64,000 nucleotides of DNA, from positions 2,730,001-2,794,000 of the forward strand of contig CP136064.1 of assembly GCA_032622095.1 (NCBI GenBank). Reading direction: 5' to 3'. The notes below the pieces were generated by a model. That model worked only from the letters and a program-made list of their open reading frames with translations, did no database searches and was not told the origin of the DNA. Shown piece by piece: positions 12,260-24,577 of the stretch (within the stretch, counting starts at the first letter, position 1; every line of letters begins with the position of its first letter). Both the position numbers and the translations under genes were made by a program. The stretch comes from Siphonodentalium dalli. Its lineage: Eukaryota; Mollusca; Scaphopoda; Gadilida; Siphonodentaliidae.

Positions 12260-12912
12260 TTGTTGAACACAATCATCCTCTGGCTATCTCGAGAGTCATT
12301 ACTTTCCAACAATTTACCATGTGGTCTGCGTGTTGTATGCTGTAATTCAGCTGCTCAACAGAACAATATCAAATAAGTTGTATAAACACTGCCTTTCTAC
12401 CCAAACAGCAAAGAGTAGGCACTGTCAAAAATTCTTCAGTGTCATGTGATCAGGAAAATTAACTCAGCAGCCTTCACTGTACGATTGAAGTCACAGGAAT
12501 AAAAGACTTCGTCCTATTCTTCGCACAAAAACTTCTTTTGCAATTTTCAAAACAATCTTGTTTCATTCAGGTACATTAACAAACACAAGCTGAACCGAAA
12601 AGATAGTTTCTACCTGTATTGGTTAACCCTGTAATAACTATCTGGCCCATGTTAAATTTTGAATTACCACAGGCACATATCAGGGCAAACGTGTCGTCCA
12701 CAGGCAATTAAGGAAAGTAAATCCAGCCTGGTTGTGACTCACAGACACTCTGCTTACCCTGATATTATTATTAATATTGATTGTTTCCCAGAAATTGATG
12801 TGTGTTGTGAGGATGTTGCTATGATAAAAATTTGGAATTGCAACTGAATTCAGTTAATCAAACTTCCCACAAATAGTTTGTCTAATAAATTCCAGCCACA
12901 CTCGTCATACTA
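12260..12912. other. Gene-free stretch
   Basis: Single-copy-looking AT-rich sequence. Short ORFs on the plus strand at 12155-12376 and 12659-12847 show no domain and no splice context. Nothing further is seen. Confidence 0.45.
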
Positions 12913-15449
12913 CAGCACTGCTCAAATTAAGCGACCTGTTTTAACGAGGTGTACATGCGTTCATACCGCGGTGCAATACCGCGACATACCGCCGATTCGC
13001 GGTTGCACTACCATGCGCGTACCGCGGTACCACCGCGACGTTCACGGTACCACCGCACTACCAGCGGTAACGAATGTTGGTAGCGCGGTGGCACGCGGTA
13101 ATGCACTGCACAAACGCGGTGACATTACCGCTACGCGGTAGCATTTTTGTAACGAGGTTAATGACGGGATTCGATGGCTGACCGTCAATCTTCCAAAATA
13201 GGACGGCCGTTTTCGATCACGATCTCCGTCCATGTTTGTGTACCGTGAAGTGTATTATTAAAATATTGAAATAGATGAAAGCCGAGTATCGGGAAATATG
13301 CCCATTATAACGGGATTCCAGATTAAGTAAAGGTAAGTATAAGTTACATTGAGAAAGTCATTTTTCAATTATTGCCTAAAATTCCTATAAATGACACTAT
13401 TTGTAATCAGTGTTGGTTATCGGGAAGGGAACAAATGATTTCGGCCATTTTAGACAGCTCGATAAATCCTGTATCTACAGTTTATATCAATGTTCAGATG
13501 TACGTGACCCCTAAATTGAATGATAACGACCACTATTAAAATATTCCCCAGAATAAATATCGTTTTTAACTTTATTGACATGCATTAACTGCAAATCACA
13601 AACACCATTTGTTCGTATAACGGGAATTATTGTCTTAGCAATAAAAGACAACGTGGAACTCCCGTATATCTAGGAAAAAAACCACATTCTGGCAAAAGCA
13701 CGTGTCACTGATTACGTCATACTGCAGCTGGCAGACTTTGTTAATATAGGTCACGGGGCACTTAAATTAAGATGTCGTCATGTCTTTTTATAACTGACCT
13801 CAATGGGTGAAATAAATATTTGTGTTTTGTTGATGGTGCTATTATCTAGGAAAACTACACACGTGGCGCACGCGCGAATGGCTGTTTTGTGTTTTTGGAC
13901 ACTTGTATTTACATTACTTCAATGCGCCCGTTTGGCTCGCAGAAGGTAGTTCAGATATTTATGGATCTATATTTTGGTATTGCGAATAATATTATGTGCG
14001 AACGACCGCGTGGCTTCAAGCAGACAAGTCTCATTCGATCTTTAAAATGTTGTGCACGTAATAGCTATTTATAAATATTTGTCGCACAAAAGTGAGACAA
14101 ACGCTCTTTATTGCTACCGTATCGGGAATACTAACAAGGACTAAAACACACTGAAGTCGATCACTTGAAATAATTATGTTACAATGTTAACCTCTGTATA
14201 TAACCAAACAAACATATTTATCTTTCCAACACCATGCATGTTTTTTTCCGAATAACGATTAGATAGAAATACCGATATGTGATATAATTTATACTGCGAC
14301 CTACCGAGAACTACAAGTGCACGCCCTCGCCAAAAGTTGCAATTTAACATCAAACGATGCCGCCCGACACGCACTCGTGAGCACATGAATGTTCACGTTA
14401 CAAAATCAAAGACTGATTTGACAACTTTGTGTCTTTCAATGTTTGGTGTTTTGCGTGTGTCTTTTGTCGCGCACATTGGTGATAACAACTTTACTTTGCT
14501 GCATGACATGTGCCACACTTTCTTAGTTATACATTTTATTCCCACCGACAAGAAATCTTCAGGCGCAAATGTTTGTAAATTGCTTTACTATTTCATGCAT
14601 GCCTACAATGATACGTCTTGGTGATAATATACTATTTACGCGCCGATTATGTTTGGCATATGAACACAACTATAGATTTGAACGAATATGAATATTTCTG
14701 CAATGATCGCCGCCCTGGCCTCCAAGACTAAACTCGGACTCAGTGTTACTAATGCACCGTCCCCGCTGGTTTCGACTAAATTCAGATAAATGGAGGATTT
14801 ACTTTTCCCATTTTATAAGAAATTTAGATTTCGGAAACACAAAAAAAAAAAAACAACCACATGAGTGGAAACCGATATAGGAATCAGGTGCGTAAATCAT
14901 TTGACGATATGTAAGATAGATGCTAACAACAAAACTATTACTCCACGGTGTTTTGCGTAATCCAGTCGCCGTAAGCAAATATAGCTGAGTTCAAAAACCG
15001 CCGACGTTATTAAACGTGATGTACGTGTACATTTGTAATACCGTATGTTACATGTAAACCAGGCATGTTCATATGTAATCCAATTGCATTATTATTGATT
15101 TATATTCATTACGTATACATAATTACGTGCAGCTTACAGGTATTCATTCAATACAAAAGTTATTCATAACCATTTACCTACCGTGTGACGCCTTGTTTCA
15201 GTCGTGTTCTCTCCGCGGTGGAGGGCCGTTAGCGGTAATTTGAACGCGGTTACGAAAAAAATACCGCGGTGTACGGCGGTAACGAACACCAATAACGCGG
15301 TGACCTGCGGTAACCAATGGTAAAAATACCGTACCAGTACCGCCCTCCGTCGCGGTACAGAATGATAACCGCGGTATTTTGGTGGTAACACCGCGGTAAG
15401 TACTGGCCCATAACCTTGTTAAACAGGTCGCTTACTGAGAGCATAGCTG
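12913..15449. mobile_element. ~2.5-kb non-autonomous hAT-like element
   Basis: Left end cagcactgctcaaattaagc and right end, read in reverse complement, cagctatgctctcagtaagc continue together as gcgacctgttt(t)aac(g/a)aggt, giving terminal inverted repeats. The CAG start and CTCAA-type spacing resemble hAT termini. Inside each end is a GC-rich subterminal zone (about 12970-13140 and 15210-15400) packed with accgcggta/tacgcggta motifs, several of them the palindrome taccgcggta. The 2-kb interior has no recognisable transposase, so the element would need one in trans. An 8-bp target duplication is not preserved. Confidence 0.7.
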
Positions 15450-16116
15450 TATCTCAGAAAGCACGACTATTGAATTCAAGAAATAACTCCATTCAAGATC
15501 AAATTTTGCTGATTGACAAACAGCAATGATTGTGACAAAGATAGTCGTTGGATCTAATTTTCACGAAAATATATAGTTAATTCTGCATTATCATTAGATC
15601 ATAGTATAAGTATTCCACCTTTTAAATACTAAATAACCATCAATGAAATGATTTGATGTGTCCTCCATATGCCTGTAATATTATGCTGCCAACACTGTAA
15701 CGTCAAGATAGAAAACAGGGCATAATTATTTGTGAATTAGTGTTCGCTTATTGTTAATTTCATCAGAAGATACCTCAAATGACTTAACCAGCTAAACTAT
15801 TGAATAGGAGAATCACATAAAACTAGCAGGTCTATGGAAAAATGTCATTTTCATTTATACCAAACTTTGTCTGAAAAGTCGAGAAGTTGCAGAAAATTAA
15901 GGAACAAATGGTTTGTTTTAAGGGAAATCCTAATGATGCAGGGACTACAAATTCCATCTCTAATCATTCAAACTTCTGCGGAAAAAACTAGAAAAATATA
16001 CCTTTAATATTGAGTAAATCATAACATTTTATGACGTGATTGTTGGTTGCATCATTGTCAGTTTGTCACTTTTGGATAACAAATTTTTATTTATCTAATG
16101 CTTCCACTCATTACCA
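15450..16116. other. Gene-free stretch
   Basis: AT-rich sequence without a supportable gene or clear repeat. Confidence 0.45.
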
Positions 16117-16243
16117 CTCAGAAGCACCTTTTGACACCTTACAACATTTCCTCAAAAGCACATTTTGTCACCTTACATCATTTCCTCAGAGGCACCTTTT
16201 GCCACCTTACTTCATTTCCTCAGAAGCACCTTTTGACTCCTTT
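16117..16243. repeat. ~43-bp tandem repeat, three copies
   Basis: The unit is tcagaagcaccttttgacac followed by cttacaacatttcc and variants. Copies start near 16118, 16155 and 16198 with scattered substitutions. An ORF at 16040-16480 crosses the repeat but shows no domain. Confidence 0.8.
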
Positions 16244-17524
16244 TTATTTAATAAAAGTAAAAACCAAATTTTCGTGGCTTTGTCCATTAATCGTCATGAT
16301 TGTTTTGAGGTCCTGAACATGGATTTTGGTCAGTCGAAGCATGGATATTTTTTTGGCATTTTTATACCGGTAACGGTATGTACTGGTGCATGCAGTAAAT
16401 TTACATGTATGTTGTGCATGGCGGTTCTCAAATATATCTTCAACATCGATAAAGATCTGTTTGTACATGTAGCTGCGTAAATTTAAAACCTGATCGAAAA
16501 TAATAATGTTCATATAATATATGAGTGAGAGACCGTGCAATTACGATTAACTTGAAGATGTAGTGTATAAACATACTAGTAGTGGTGAATGTGAGGCCAT
16601 TTGGTATTGCATAATCAGAGAATGGCAGAATGGTCACCAGGTTACCAGTTTACTCTGACAAGTTTCAAAACAAACTTATATTAATAAACGTTATTATACT
16701 GTAGTCAGTGTAGTCACTGTAGTGTACGGCAGACTTATTGTATTATTGCAAACTTTTCATCAGGATTATCACCATAAAAGCCATTTTATCATCGCCGTGT
16801 GTCAGTGTTCTATCATCCGACAAGTCAACAATGCGAGAATTATATCAGCTTCCGTTGTGTCTAAATAATTTCTGGTCGCAGTCAAACAAGGCGTACTTGT
16901 AATGATACATCCCATACTGATTATGTACATATACTCACCTTGTATAACAAGCAGTTTTTTCTCACCCACAGTGTGTGCTGTAGTTGGTAACTCGTGGAAA
17001 TAATAATCCGAGGTGGTGATTTTTCACTTGTTTGAATAGCATCACTTGCCTAACAACCGTCTGTGAGCAAAGTTTATTCTGATTGGTTAACACAATCATC
17101 CAATCGCTACATAGGTGACTCGGAAAGACAATACCAAGAGTTCAATAGGGCATGTCAAAGGTCATCTACTTTTAGAAAACAAAGTTTCAAAGGAACGGTA
17201 TTGCAATTCAGCTCTACCAGCAGTGCTCTCCGTGAGTGGCGAGCAATTACTCTCACGCGCCTCGTTCTCGCCTAACTTGTTTTTATGGCAAGCTCCTCGT
17301 TGCTCGCCTTCAAAAGTACGTTGAAATCATAGCTAAATCCCAGCCAGGGAACATACATTCTGTCCCAGCAGGTTACGATTAATTTACGTAAATACAGTTG
17401 TAATTCTTTATCTTGATTACGACAACGCTGGGGCTGTGTCGCTTTTCGGCACCTGGTATTGTCGTAAAAGTGCCGTGCTTTTCGGTACTAATCGGCTTGC
17501 CGATATTCGTGCACATGTTTCACA
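16244..17524. other. Gene-free stretch upstream of the 17525 ORF
   Basis: No gene is supported. A 'gctcgcc' rich patch at about 17220-17310 is echoed near 18416-18500 (ctcgcc, gctgctcgtcactcgcc). The 100 bases before 17525 hold ttttcgg(c/t)ac repeated twice, which could be part of a promoter, but no TATA box is evident. Confidence 0.4.
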
Positions 17525-17820
17525 ATGTCGACCAAAGGACATCGCGTCGAGTTGTCCACCTATCACAAATGGGACGACGATTTAACGCAGAATTTCACGA
17601 TTAAAGAGGTGTACGAGCATAGAAACCAACGGGCCTACGTGACTTTTATTCATTGCCATATTTGTACCCAAAACTCAGACGCAATAAAGAGGCATCCAAG
17701 TTGTAAAGGCAAGGCACAACATGACATGCTAAGTTATGTTGTTGGTACAGACTATATAACTAGCCAGTTTTTTCCCTCCTTGCCATCTAGGTGTGGACCA
17801 AAGGACATGTCAAAAACATG
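17525..17820 (+). CDS. Possible first exon of an unrecognised gene
   Basis: The ATG at 17525 opens 99 codons with balanced composition. A Cys/His cluster (CHICTQNSDAIKRHPSCKGKAQH) in the middle could bind zinc. A candidate donor, tgg|gtaatg, lies at 17821. The open frame runs on to 17863 if unspliced. The protein family is not recognised. The frame could belong to a transposon-derived zinc-finger protein. Confidence rests on frame length, the ATG and the donor only; no partner exon was found, although a short frame at about 18640-18830 on the same strand (ending YDWDYLIYNAPEIN) could be one. Confidence 0.35.
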
Positions 17821-17869
17821 GGTAATGCAGATTTCCACTGATTATTGTATTAACTTGTATTAATACATT

Positions 17870-19900
17870 TTACAATGCTTTCTAATTTAAGACTAAAATA
17901 TATACAAGTTATCAATTTTATGTCTATCATTAAACATGTAAGTAACTTAAAGATATAATTAACTTAAGCAGCAAACATTCATCACTGCTGGAGTGACAAA
18001 ATATACCCCTTCATTGAATGAAGTATTTGTCTTCTGGTCAACACCTAGATGGTAATGTGGAGAAAACTCTGACTAATATATAGCATGCACAACACCAATC
18101 CATTGTATAGGCCCCTGAACCTACCCCCTCATATCCAAGATAATTAGATATACAGCCCGACCAAAATACCAGTTATGTAGAGACCTCCTGCGTGTAATAA
18201 AATAATATGTTTGAGAAATGTTTTTAGTACAAAGTTGTCATCTTGCTCATACATATACAAAGGCCTATAGTTGGGTTTCCCTAAAGACAAATTGATAATA
18301 TAACCATTATGGTTATGATTATTCAAAACAACTTGTTATAGTTTTAGTTCTGACCATGTCTTCAATCAATGCTAACGAATTGACAAGCATATTCAGATAT
18401 TTAATATTTGAAGAAATTGCTCGCCTCAACAGTTTTAAGGTGAGCTGCTCGTCACTCGCCTGGCCTGATTTTTAGGGGAGCTCCCCACTGCTCTCCTGTG
18501 ATTTCCTCATGGAGAAGACTCTCTCCCAGTGTCCTGTGTGTGCTCTCAGTACACTCAGAGCGCTCTACGTGGGCTTATTATAATTACATTATAAGGCCAA
18601 AAAAAAAAATTGGTTCTTGGGCAATTTTTTTTTCAAATCAATGAGGGAGGAAGGTTTTTATTTTTATGTTTTTCTGCGCATAGTAAGCATGGACAAAGAT
18701 ACCTTCCTCTGTCTAGTAATAACCAGAAAGGTAGAGGGAACTGTTATGCATATAAACTCATTATATAAAAATGACATTGTACTACCAGTGTATGACTGGG
18801 ATTACCTAATATATAATGCCCCTGAGATTAACTAATGTTATTGTTGTCTAAAAACTGATACCTCCCCATTCTAATATGTGATTCTGAATTTAGTTCTGTG
18901 CCTTTCAATTGTATAAAGTTACAATTAGTGTAAGTTGTCCACAATGACTAATTGTAAGAAGAGCATGAGGATCAGCTAATCATTTTCTTAATTGTAGTCA
19001 TCTACTTCATGTTGTAAGCCTGCAAGTCACTTTTTAACACATTACATGTTAGAGCTCAATGCACACTAATATTCAACACATATCTGCTATGGACATGTTG
19101 ATTTTACAAAGTTTTCAAATTTATTTTTTCGTAAGTTTTTTTGTCATAACATCAGGCATTGCAATAAAAAGGCCTAAAGCGGCCCTTTTTATTAAATGCG
19201 GCAGGGCCTGAGAACCAAAACTTTTTTTTTGTCCTAACCTACAGTGTACATGTATATAAACTAACTTCTAAAACCTATAGAGAATAAGGCCAAAACAAAA
19301 TGAATGTGTGTTTCCCGTAACCAGACCGACTGTCTTCAAAACCCCCGACCCAAGTTCATTTTATTGGTTTTAAATAAAAAAAATCAATCTATAAACCGAC
19401 CGACCTGATAACCAAACTATGTAGGCGTGGTTCCATTTTATCTGATTCACCTAGCGACATAAATAATATCTTTGATATATTTATATATTTTTCGCAAAGC
19501 CACATCGTCAATCTAACGGAAAGTCAAATTAAGACCTGATGCAATACCGGAAGTGGAAGATCACAAGTTATCGTTCCTCTTCGATGACCGGAAACACGTG
19601 TTTGTGTTGATATGAAGTACCAGTATTTATATTAAACATGGATGTTCTCCGAGGCTGATTCGAACCGAAATTCGAATGCGGGAACAAGTTCAGCTCAATG
19701 ATGGCGGTTGCACATGGGTCGATTCCCATTGGCACAATTCACGACTGCTGTGGTGAAAAAACCCACATTTCTTAACAAGAGCATCGCTAGGGCGTGGCAA
19801 AATACGCCCTTTAGCCATTTCGAATTGTACTATCGCAAAATAAGATAATACTTTGAGCTTATACATTTGAAGAATATCTTATATACCCCTAATTTCAATG
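17870..19900. other. Gene-free stretch
   Basis: AT-rich DNA with T- and A-runs near 18600 and 19220. A plus-strand frame at about 18640-18835 has protein-like composition but no recognised domain and no ATG near its start. Nothing else is supported. Confidence 0.4.
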
Positions 19901-19910
19901 CCAAAATGTG

Positions 19911-20622
19911 GTCAAATTCTAAGTCGAAAAATGGCCATGACTCATGTAAAAATAATTAGACAGAACCTATATTCAAACTTGGCCTGTAGTTTTAGCTGGG
20001 AAATACACATACCAGCTTTGGTTCAGCTCAAATAATCAAAACTGGAGTTATCGGTCGGAAACTAAAATGTTATGAAATTCGTCAAATTCTAAGTTGAAAA
20101 AGGGCCGTAACTCATGTAAAAATAACTGGACGGAACCCATATTTGAACTTGGCCTGTATCTTTAGCTAGGAAATATACATACCAACTTTGGTTCAGATCA
20201 AATAATCCAAACTGGAGTTATCGGTCGGAAACCAAAAATGTTAACAGACGGTCAAATTCTAAGTCGAAAAAGGGCCGTAACTCATGTAAAAATAATTGGA
20301 CGGAACCCATATTAGAACTTGGCCTGTATCTTTAGCTGGGAAATACACATACCAACTTTGGTTCAGATCAAATAATCCAAACTGGAGTTATCGGTCGGAA
20401 ACCAAAAATGTTAACAGACGGTCAAATTCTAAGTCGAAAAGGGCCGTAACTCATGTAAAAATAATTGGACGGAACCCATATTAGAACTTGGCCTGTATCT
20501 TTAGCTGGGAAATGCACATACCAACTTTGGTTCAGATCAAATAATCCAAACTGGAGTTATCGATCGGAAACCAAAAATGTTAACGGACGGACGGACGGAC
20601 GGACGGACAGACGGACGGACGT
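19911..20622. repeat. 160-180-bp tandem repeat, four units, with ACGG tail
   Basis: Units begin with gtcaaattctaagt at 19911, 20091, 20251 and 20421 and contain 'gggccgtaactcatgtaaaaat', 'ggaac(c)catatt' and 'ctggagttatcg(g/a)tcgg'. The last three units are nearly identical; the first is more diverged. The array ends in a (GGAC)n minisatellite at 20585-20622. The layout (decaying tandem units, then ACGG run) recurs at 28790-29385 and 30596-31015 with unrelated unit sequence. Confidence 0.88.
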
Positions 20623-20639
20623 ACCAACAAATGGGTAGA

Positions 20640-21190
20640 TATGTGGCTTCGACCTATGTGGCTAGAAATGGTAATGTGGCTTTAGTTTTTATGTGGCTTC
20701 TCAAGTAGCCATAAAATTTTAAGTGGCTATCAAGTAGTAGATAGTGATAAAACTCCAGATTATGGATTCATAACATGTTGGAATTATAGCAGCAGAAGCT
20801 GATTAAAACTCAAAAACTTGCTCACAGCAACTGGGACAGTGGAATAGGAGAAACTGACAGGTCCGTGATTGGGTGGCTAGCCACATAAATGTCTTGTCAG
20901 TGTCCGACATCTCCTATTGACGGGTCATGGATGTCTAAATCGATGGACTTTTTTTCTCCAAATTTTGAGTGACTACAAAATTAAATAAGCTGATTAGGCC
21001 AAATAGATCATTTTAGAACGTCCATCTGAAAGCTGTTACGTGGCTAACCACGTAACGGAAGTTATGCACATAAATATCCATTTTACACAATCTTAGCCAC
21101 ATAAGTAGTCATTAGTAAACACGGACGGACGGACGGACGGACGGACGGACGGACAGACTGATAACATAATACGACGTTTTTTCAAAAAGG
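20640..21190. repeat. Region with second ACGG minisatellite
   Basis: Sequence from 20637 contains repeated (t)atgtggct motifs ('atgtggcttcgacc', 'atgtggctagaaa', 'atgtggctttag'), and further 'tggctagccac' and 'gtggctaaccacgt' small palindromes near 20876 and 21043. It ends in an (ACGG)n run at 21121-21155. It probably belongs to the same repeat class as the array to its left. Confidence 0.55.
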
Positions 21191-21539
21191 GCGTATAAAA
21201 AACATTACAGGACAGTTTTCCCCATTTCTATTTATTGTTCCAATGCAGGGCTGATGCCTGTTGTGGCCAAGCCACATGGCAAGGCAGTGCCTGTTTCAGG
21301 TTTATTAAAGTAATTTTAGTAAACTGTCTACCGGTACTGTTATCTGTTTTATATGTTTCCCCTCAATATATCAGTTTTATCACCAATTTGTCTGTTGCTC
21401 TGGGTCACTGTATGGGTGTTTGATGGTGGTTAGGCATGGCCCACATCAGTCTAAGTAAACATACACTCAGATTCATAATGATACTGAGTCTATTGCACTC
21501 CCGTCAACTTTTCATTTCTGAACGGTTGCGGGCTTCCCC

Positions 21540-21623
21540 CAAATTACGTCACACCGCGCTAAATATAAATCTGAAATTAGTCGTGATTGACAGGTGTAAA
21601 CATGGTCACGTGCCAGTGCCGTC
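21540..21623 (+). promoter_or_regulatory. CRE-like and E-box sites before the 21624 ORF
   Basis: A CRE-like attacgtcac (21543-21552) and an E-box gtcacgtg (21605-21612) lie within 85 bp of the start codon. The E-box overlaps the upstream ORF described separately. Their function is inferred from motif identity alone. Confidence 0.35.
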
Positions 21624-21646
21624 ATGGCCGCTTCAACCCCTGTTAA
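21602..21646 (+). other. 14-codon upstream ORF overlapping the main start
   Basis: ATG at 21602 opens a frame ending TAA at 21644-21646, out of frame with, and overlapping, the main ATG at 21624. If the transcript starts upstream of 21602, a scanning ribosome would meet this ATG first, so it could lower translation of the main frame. Confidence 0.45.
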
Positions 21647-22289
21647 GCCGATTCTAAGAATCGATATTAATGGTTGCAGGGTTTGTGACCTTTCGTTCGA
21701 CGGTTGTTTCACTGACAGTAAAGGGAAACAGCTTCCGGGGTATAAAATAAAATGTATAATAAAGTCAGATCTTCTTGAAATCATACAAAAAGTTAATTTA
21801 TGTGGATTTCTAGGACTCCGAACGAACTATTTTGAGATTGGCCAGGCGATTTGTCGCCCCTGTTGTCAAAAAATAACACAAATCAACGGTCACGAATCAA
21901 AAATTCATGAATGTCGGGACTATTTGATAAAACATCTAAAGTACCTGGATATAACAAAACGAGCTATCAGTTCCCCAGTAGCACCACCGCAGCCAAAACG
22001 AGCGAAGAAAATTCCACCACCAACGCCACCGAAACCCATCCGACCTTACACAGACGTATTATCAGCTCCAAAGAGTATAGGCCTACCAGTTGTACCCAAA
22101 TTAACCGCTCGTCAACAATCTACTGTTTCAACAACAACAGACAGCCCGAGATTCAGGAAGCTGATTAATTATTTCGAGGATCTAAATCCAGCAGATCAAC
22201 AAAACAGAAAGTTGAAACCAAGAAAGAAACTGAATTTCAGCCAGTCTGAGCCTGAGCCTGCACAAGTAAATTTAGAGTCTAAATGTGAG
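21624..22289 (+). CDS. First exon of Cys-rich (ZAD-like?) putative DNA-associated protein
   Basis: The ATG at 21624 is followed by 222 open codons to a strong donor, GAG|GTGAGT at 22289/22290, phase 0. Residues 18-95 hold paired cysteines (CRVC near 18-21, CRPCC near 82-86, and a later HEC), a spacing reminiscent of treble-clef ZAD-type modules found at the N-terminus of arthropod and other invertebrate zinc-finger proteins. The second half is Pro/Lys/Ser-rich with basic clusters (PKRAKK, KPRKKLNF), typical of a disordered nuclear linker. If unspliced the frame ends at 22331. The next exon was not found; the region after it is occupied by repeats. ZAD likeness is inference and other Cys-rich modules are possible. 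Confidence 0.55.
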
Positions 22290-22653
22290 GTGAGTCTGAT
22301 ATCCCAGTCTAAATTAACTATATACAAATAATACATACCCAGTCTAAATTAAATTAGACCGTGTTTCATTTCAATTAACTTACAGCCTGAGGCAGTCTGG
22401 AGTAAACTACATACCCACATATTACAAAAAACAGTCTGGAGTAGCCTACAGAGACTGGGTCTGCGAACTCGCATGGTTAAATTATTACAAACGAGAGAAA
22501 TCTAGCCAATAAGCAGCGAGCGATGCCTTGCTTGACCAATGAATAGCTTCCTGCAAAATTCAATTAATATTCATACAAGCTACACCTGCGGCATTTGACT
22601 ACAATCTCATTAAAGTTATCGTATAAACTACACGTTTGCGTCGCGTATCTTAA

Positions 22654-22750
22654 CTGACCAGACGTCGTATGTTAAAAAAAAAAATCAAAACTGTATTCAT
22701 ATTTGTGGAATGACCAGACATAACAAGTATTGAATTTGCAAAGATATTAA
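22654..22750. repeat. Repeat module X, first copy
   Basis: A 97-bp block beginning ctgaccagacgtcgtatg, with an A-run, and ending caaagatattaa. It recurs in the same orientation at 25225-25320 with one base less in the A-run and no other difference seen. Here it stands directly before module Y. Confidence 0.9.
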
Positions 22751-23289
22751 TTTCGACAGAAATTTTAGGTGTAATCATATAAATGTACTTTTGGTTCTTC
22801 GTACAGTTTGTCATTGAGTTATGCCCCTTGGTTAGCACACACGAACCGCTCAATTTTACCCATTTTTTTACTCAAATTGGCCATTTTCAACCCAAAAACA
22901 GACCATGATAGAGCGAATGTCAGTAAATAAGATTCTTCCACCTGATAGAGCTATGCTAGAGCTGAGAAATATTTGAAATAGAAAAAAAGTTATCGTATCA
23001 ATTTGAAAAAAAAGTCTTGCGAGCCCAGATGACAGAATTCAGGGGAGAGAAATCGGGCTAATTTCCTGTAATCAATAACACAGAGTTGGCCTTCACTGAA
23101 TACGAAAACCCTGTTGCGTATCCAAATTTTTCACTTTTTTGAGAACTTTCCCAGTTTTGTAAAATAAATAAACCTTCAAACCAGTAATGACACAGTTAAC
23201 ACAGGCTACACTGGCCGTTATGCCCCCCAGATACTTATATTTCTATTTTTCAGACGACCTACAACCCGTGAAATCGTGTACTGCTACCT
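22751..23289. repeat. Repeat module Y, first copy
   Basis: A 539-bp block from tttcgacagaaatttt to gtactgctacct, identical by eye to 24688-25226. It lacks the first ~110 bp of the TIR element of which Y is the body (complete in the second copy) and is preceded by X instead. Its right end runs into ttaa, the expected flank of that element. Confidence 0.92.
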
Positions 23290-23670
23290 TAAAGGAAAAA
23301 TAGAGTTATCCCCCTTCAACGCACAAATGTCCAGTTAAGTCTCTGACGTACACCGATAACTTTGATATATAACACATATGGTGTTTCTTCAGTGCGAATG
23401 GGAAATAAGGTCAATATAAGTAGTGTGGTTTCAATCAAAATGAACCAAATTCACCCAAATTATTGGTTATAGCGAAAAGAAAAAAACAGTTAAATTATAA
23501 ATGTGACATCATGCCCACCACCTTAAAACAAAACATCCCAGTCAAAAAGGCAGTCTGAACAGACATATTACATTTGTATTCTGCTGACCAAAGCATATGC
23601 ACTGTGGTTATTTACTAGCCAGCCCCCCCCCCCCTCCCCCCCCCCGAATATGTTAAGAGACAATGTATTT

Positions 23671-24414
23671 GGTTATTTGGAAACACGACCAAGACCGAAT
23701 GACCAATATCAATCAATACGCCTATTCGTAGGTGGTATCCGAGGAGTTTCATTGTTGGGATGTTCCCTTAGCAACACATTTCGTTACATGCAAATCACTT
23801 TTATTTGGTCAGTCATAAACATGTAAGAATGCAACAAAATTCCAAACAAATCGTAGGGAATAACTAAAGCATATATAATCACCCCTCCCCCAAAATGTGA
23901 ACCATGTTTATTTGGCCGGTCGGTGTACATTCAATGACTTAATTGTCAAGTTGAAATCACACTATTTAATTATTTATGGAATCTTATATACCATTTTTAT
24001 TGTGCTGGTGCTCACGCGCTGTTCGTGATAACTCAGTAGCTGACTTTACCCCCTCTCCAATATACATATTGACATTACTCGGTCATTCGGAAACACGACC
24101 AAGACTAAATAACCAACATTAATATGGCTTTTCACACCAGGTATCCAAGGAAATCCATTGTTGAAATGTTTGCGTGGCAACACGTTTCATTAAATTAATG
24201 TCAATTTTATGTAATTACACAAAACCGCACCACTCGAAACGAATCGTACAGAGTAACTGATGCATATATAATCACATAACCAACCCCCCCCCCCCCCCCC
24301 CCCCAAATGTGAACCGGAATGTTTTTTTTATCGATAGCAGACATACGTTGAATTTGTTTTTTGCCCTGTCGGTGTGATCATTCAGTGACTTGTCAAGCTG
24401 GAATCCATACTATC
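23671..24414. repeat. ~410-bp tandem duplication between the Y copies
   Basis: 23671-23963 and 24081-24414 match with moderate divergence: both have aaacacgaccaagac, a ggtatcc(g/a)agga block, 'gcatatataatcac', a C-run and 'aaaatgtgaacc', then 'gtcggtgt'. Long C-tracts at 23629-23645 and 24286-24304 sit in or beside each copy. Confidence 0.75.
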
Positions 24415-24577
24415 AAAGTTTACAGCCTCTGATACAAATACTCTACAAGCAAATGCACCTAATTCCGAGAACAGTCATAAATAGAAACTGTCAATAGTAA
24501 CTCAGACACGAAGATAGGAAAGATAAAATGTTTCAGTAGATTTTCACTAATTTATCCAATTTGATATGTCTCTTTAA

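Noticed and set aside
16040-16480. 146-codon plus-strand ORF
   Set aside because: It runs through a 43-bp tandem repeat, has no domain and no splice or promoter context.
21911-22168. 85-codon ORF overlapping the Cys-rich exon
   Set aside because: Alternative-frame shadow of the 21624 frame, which has the better ATG, domain-like cysteines and donor.
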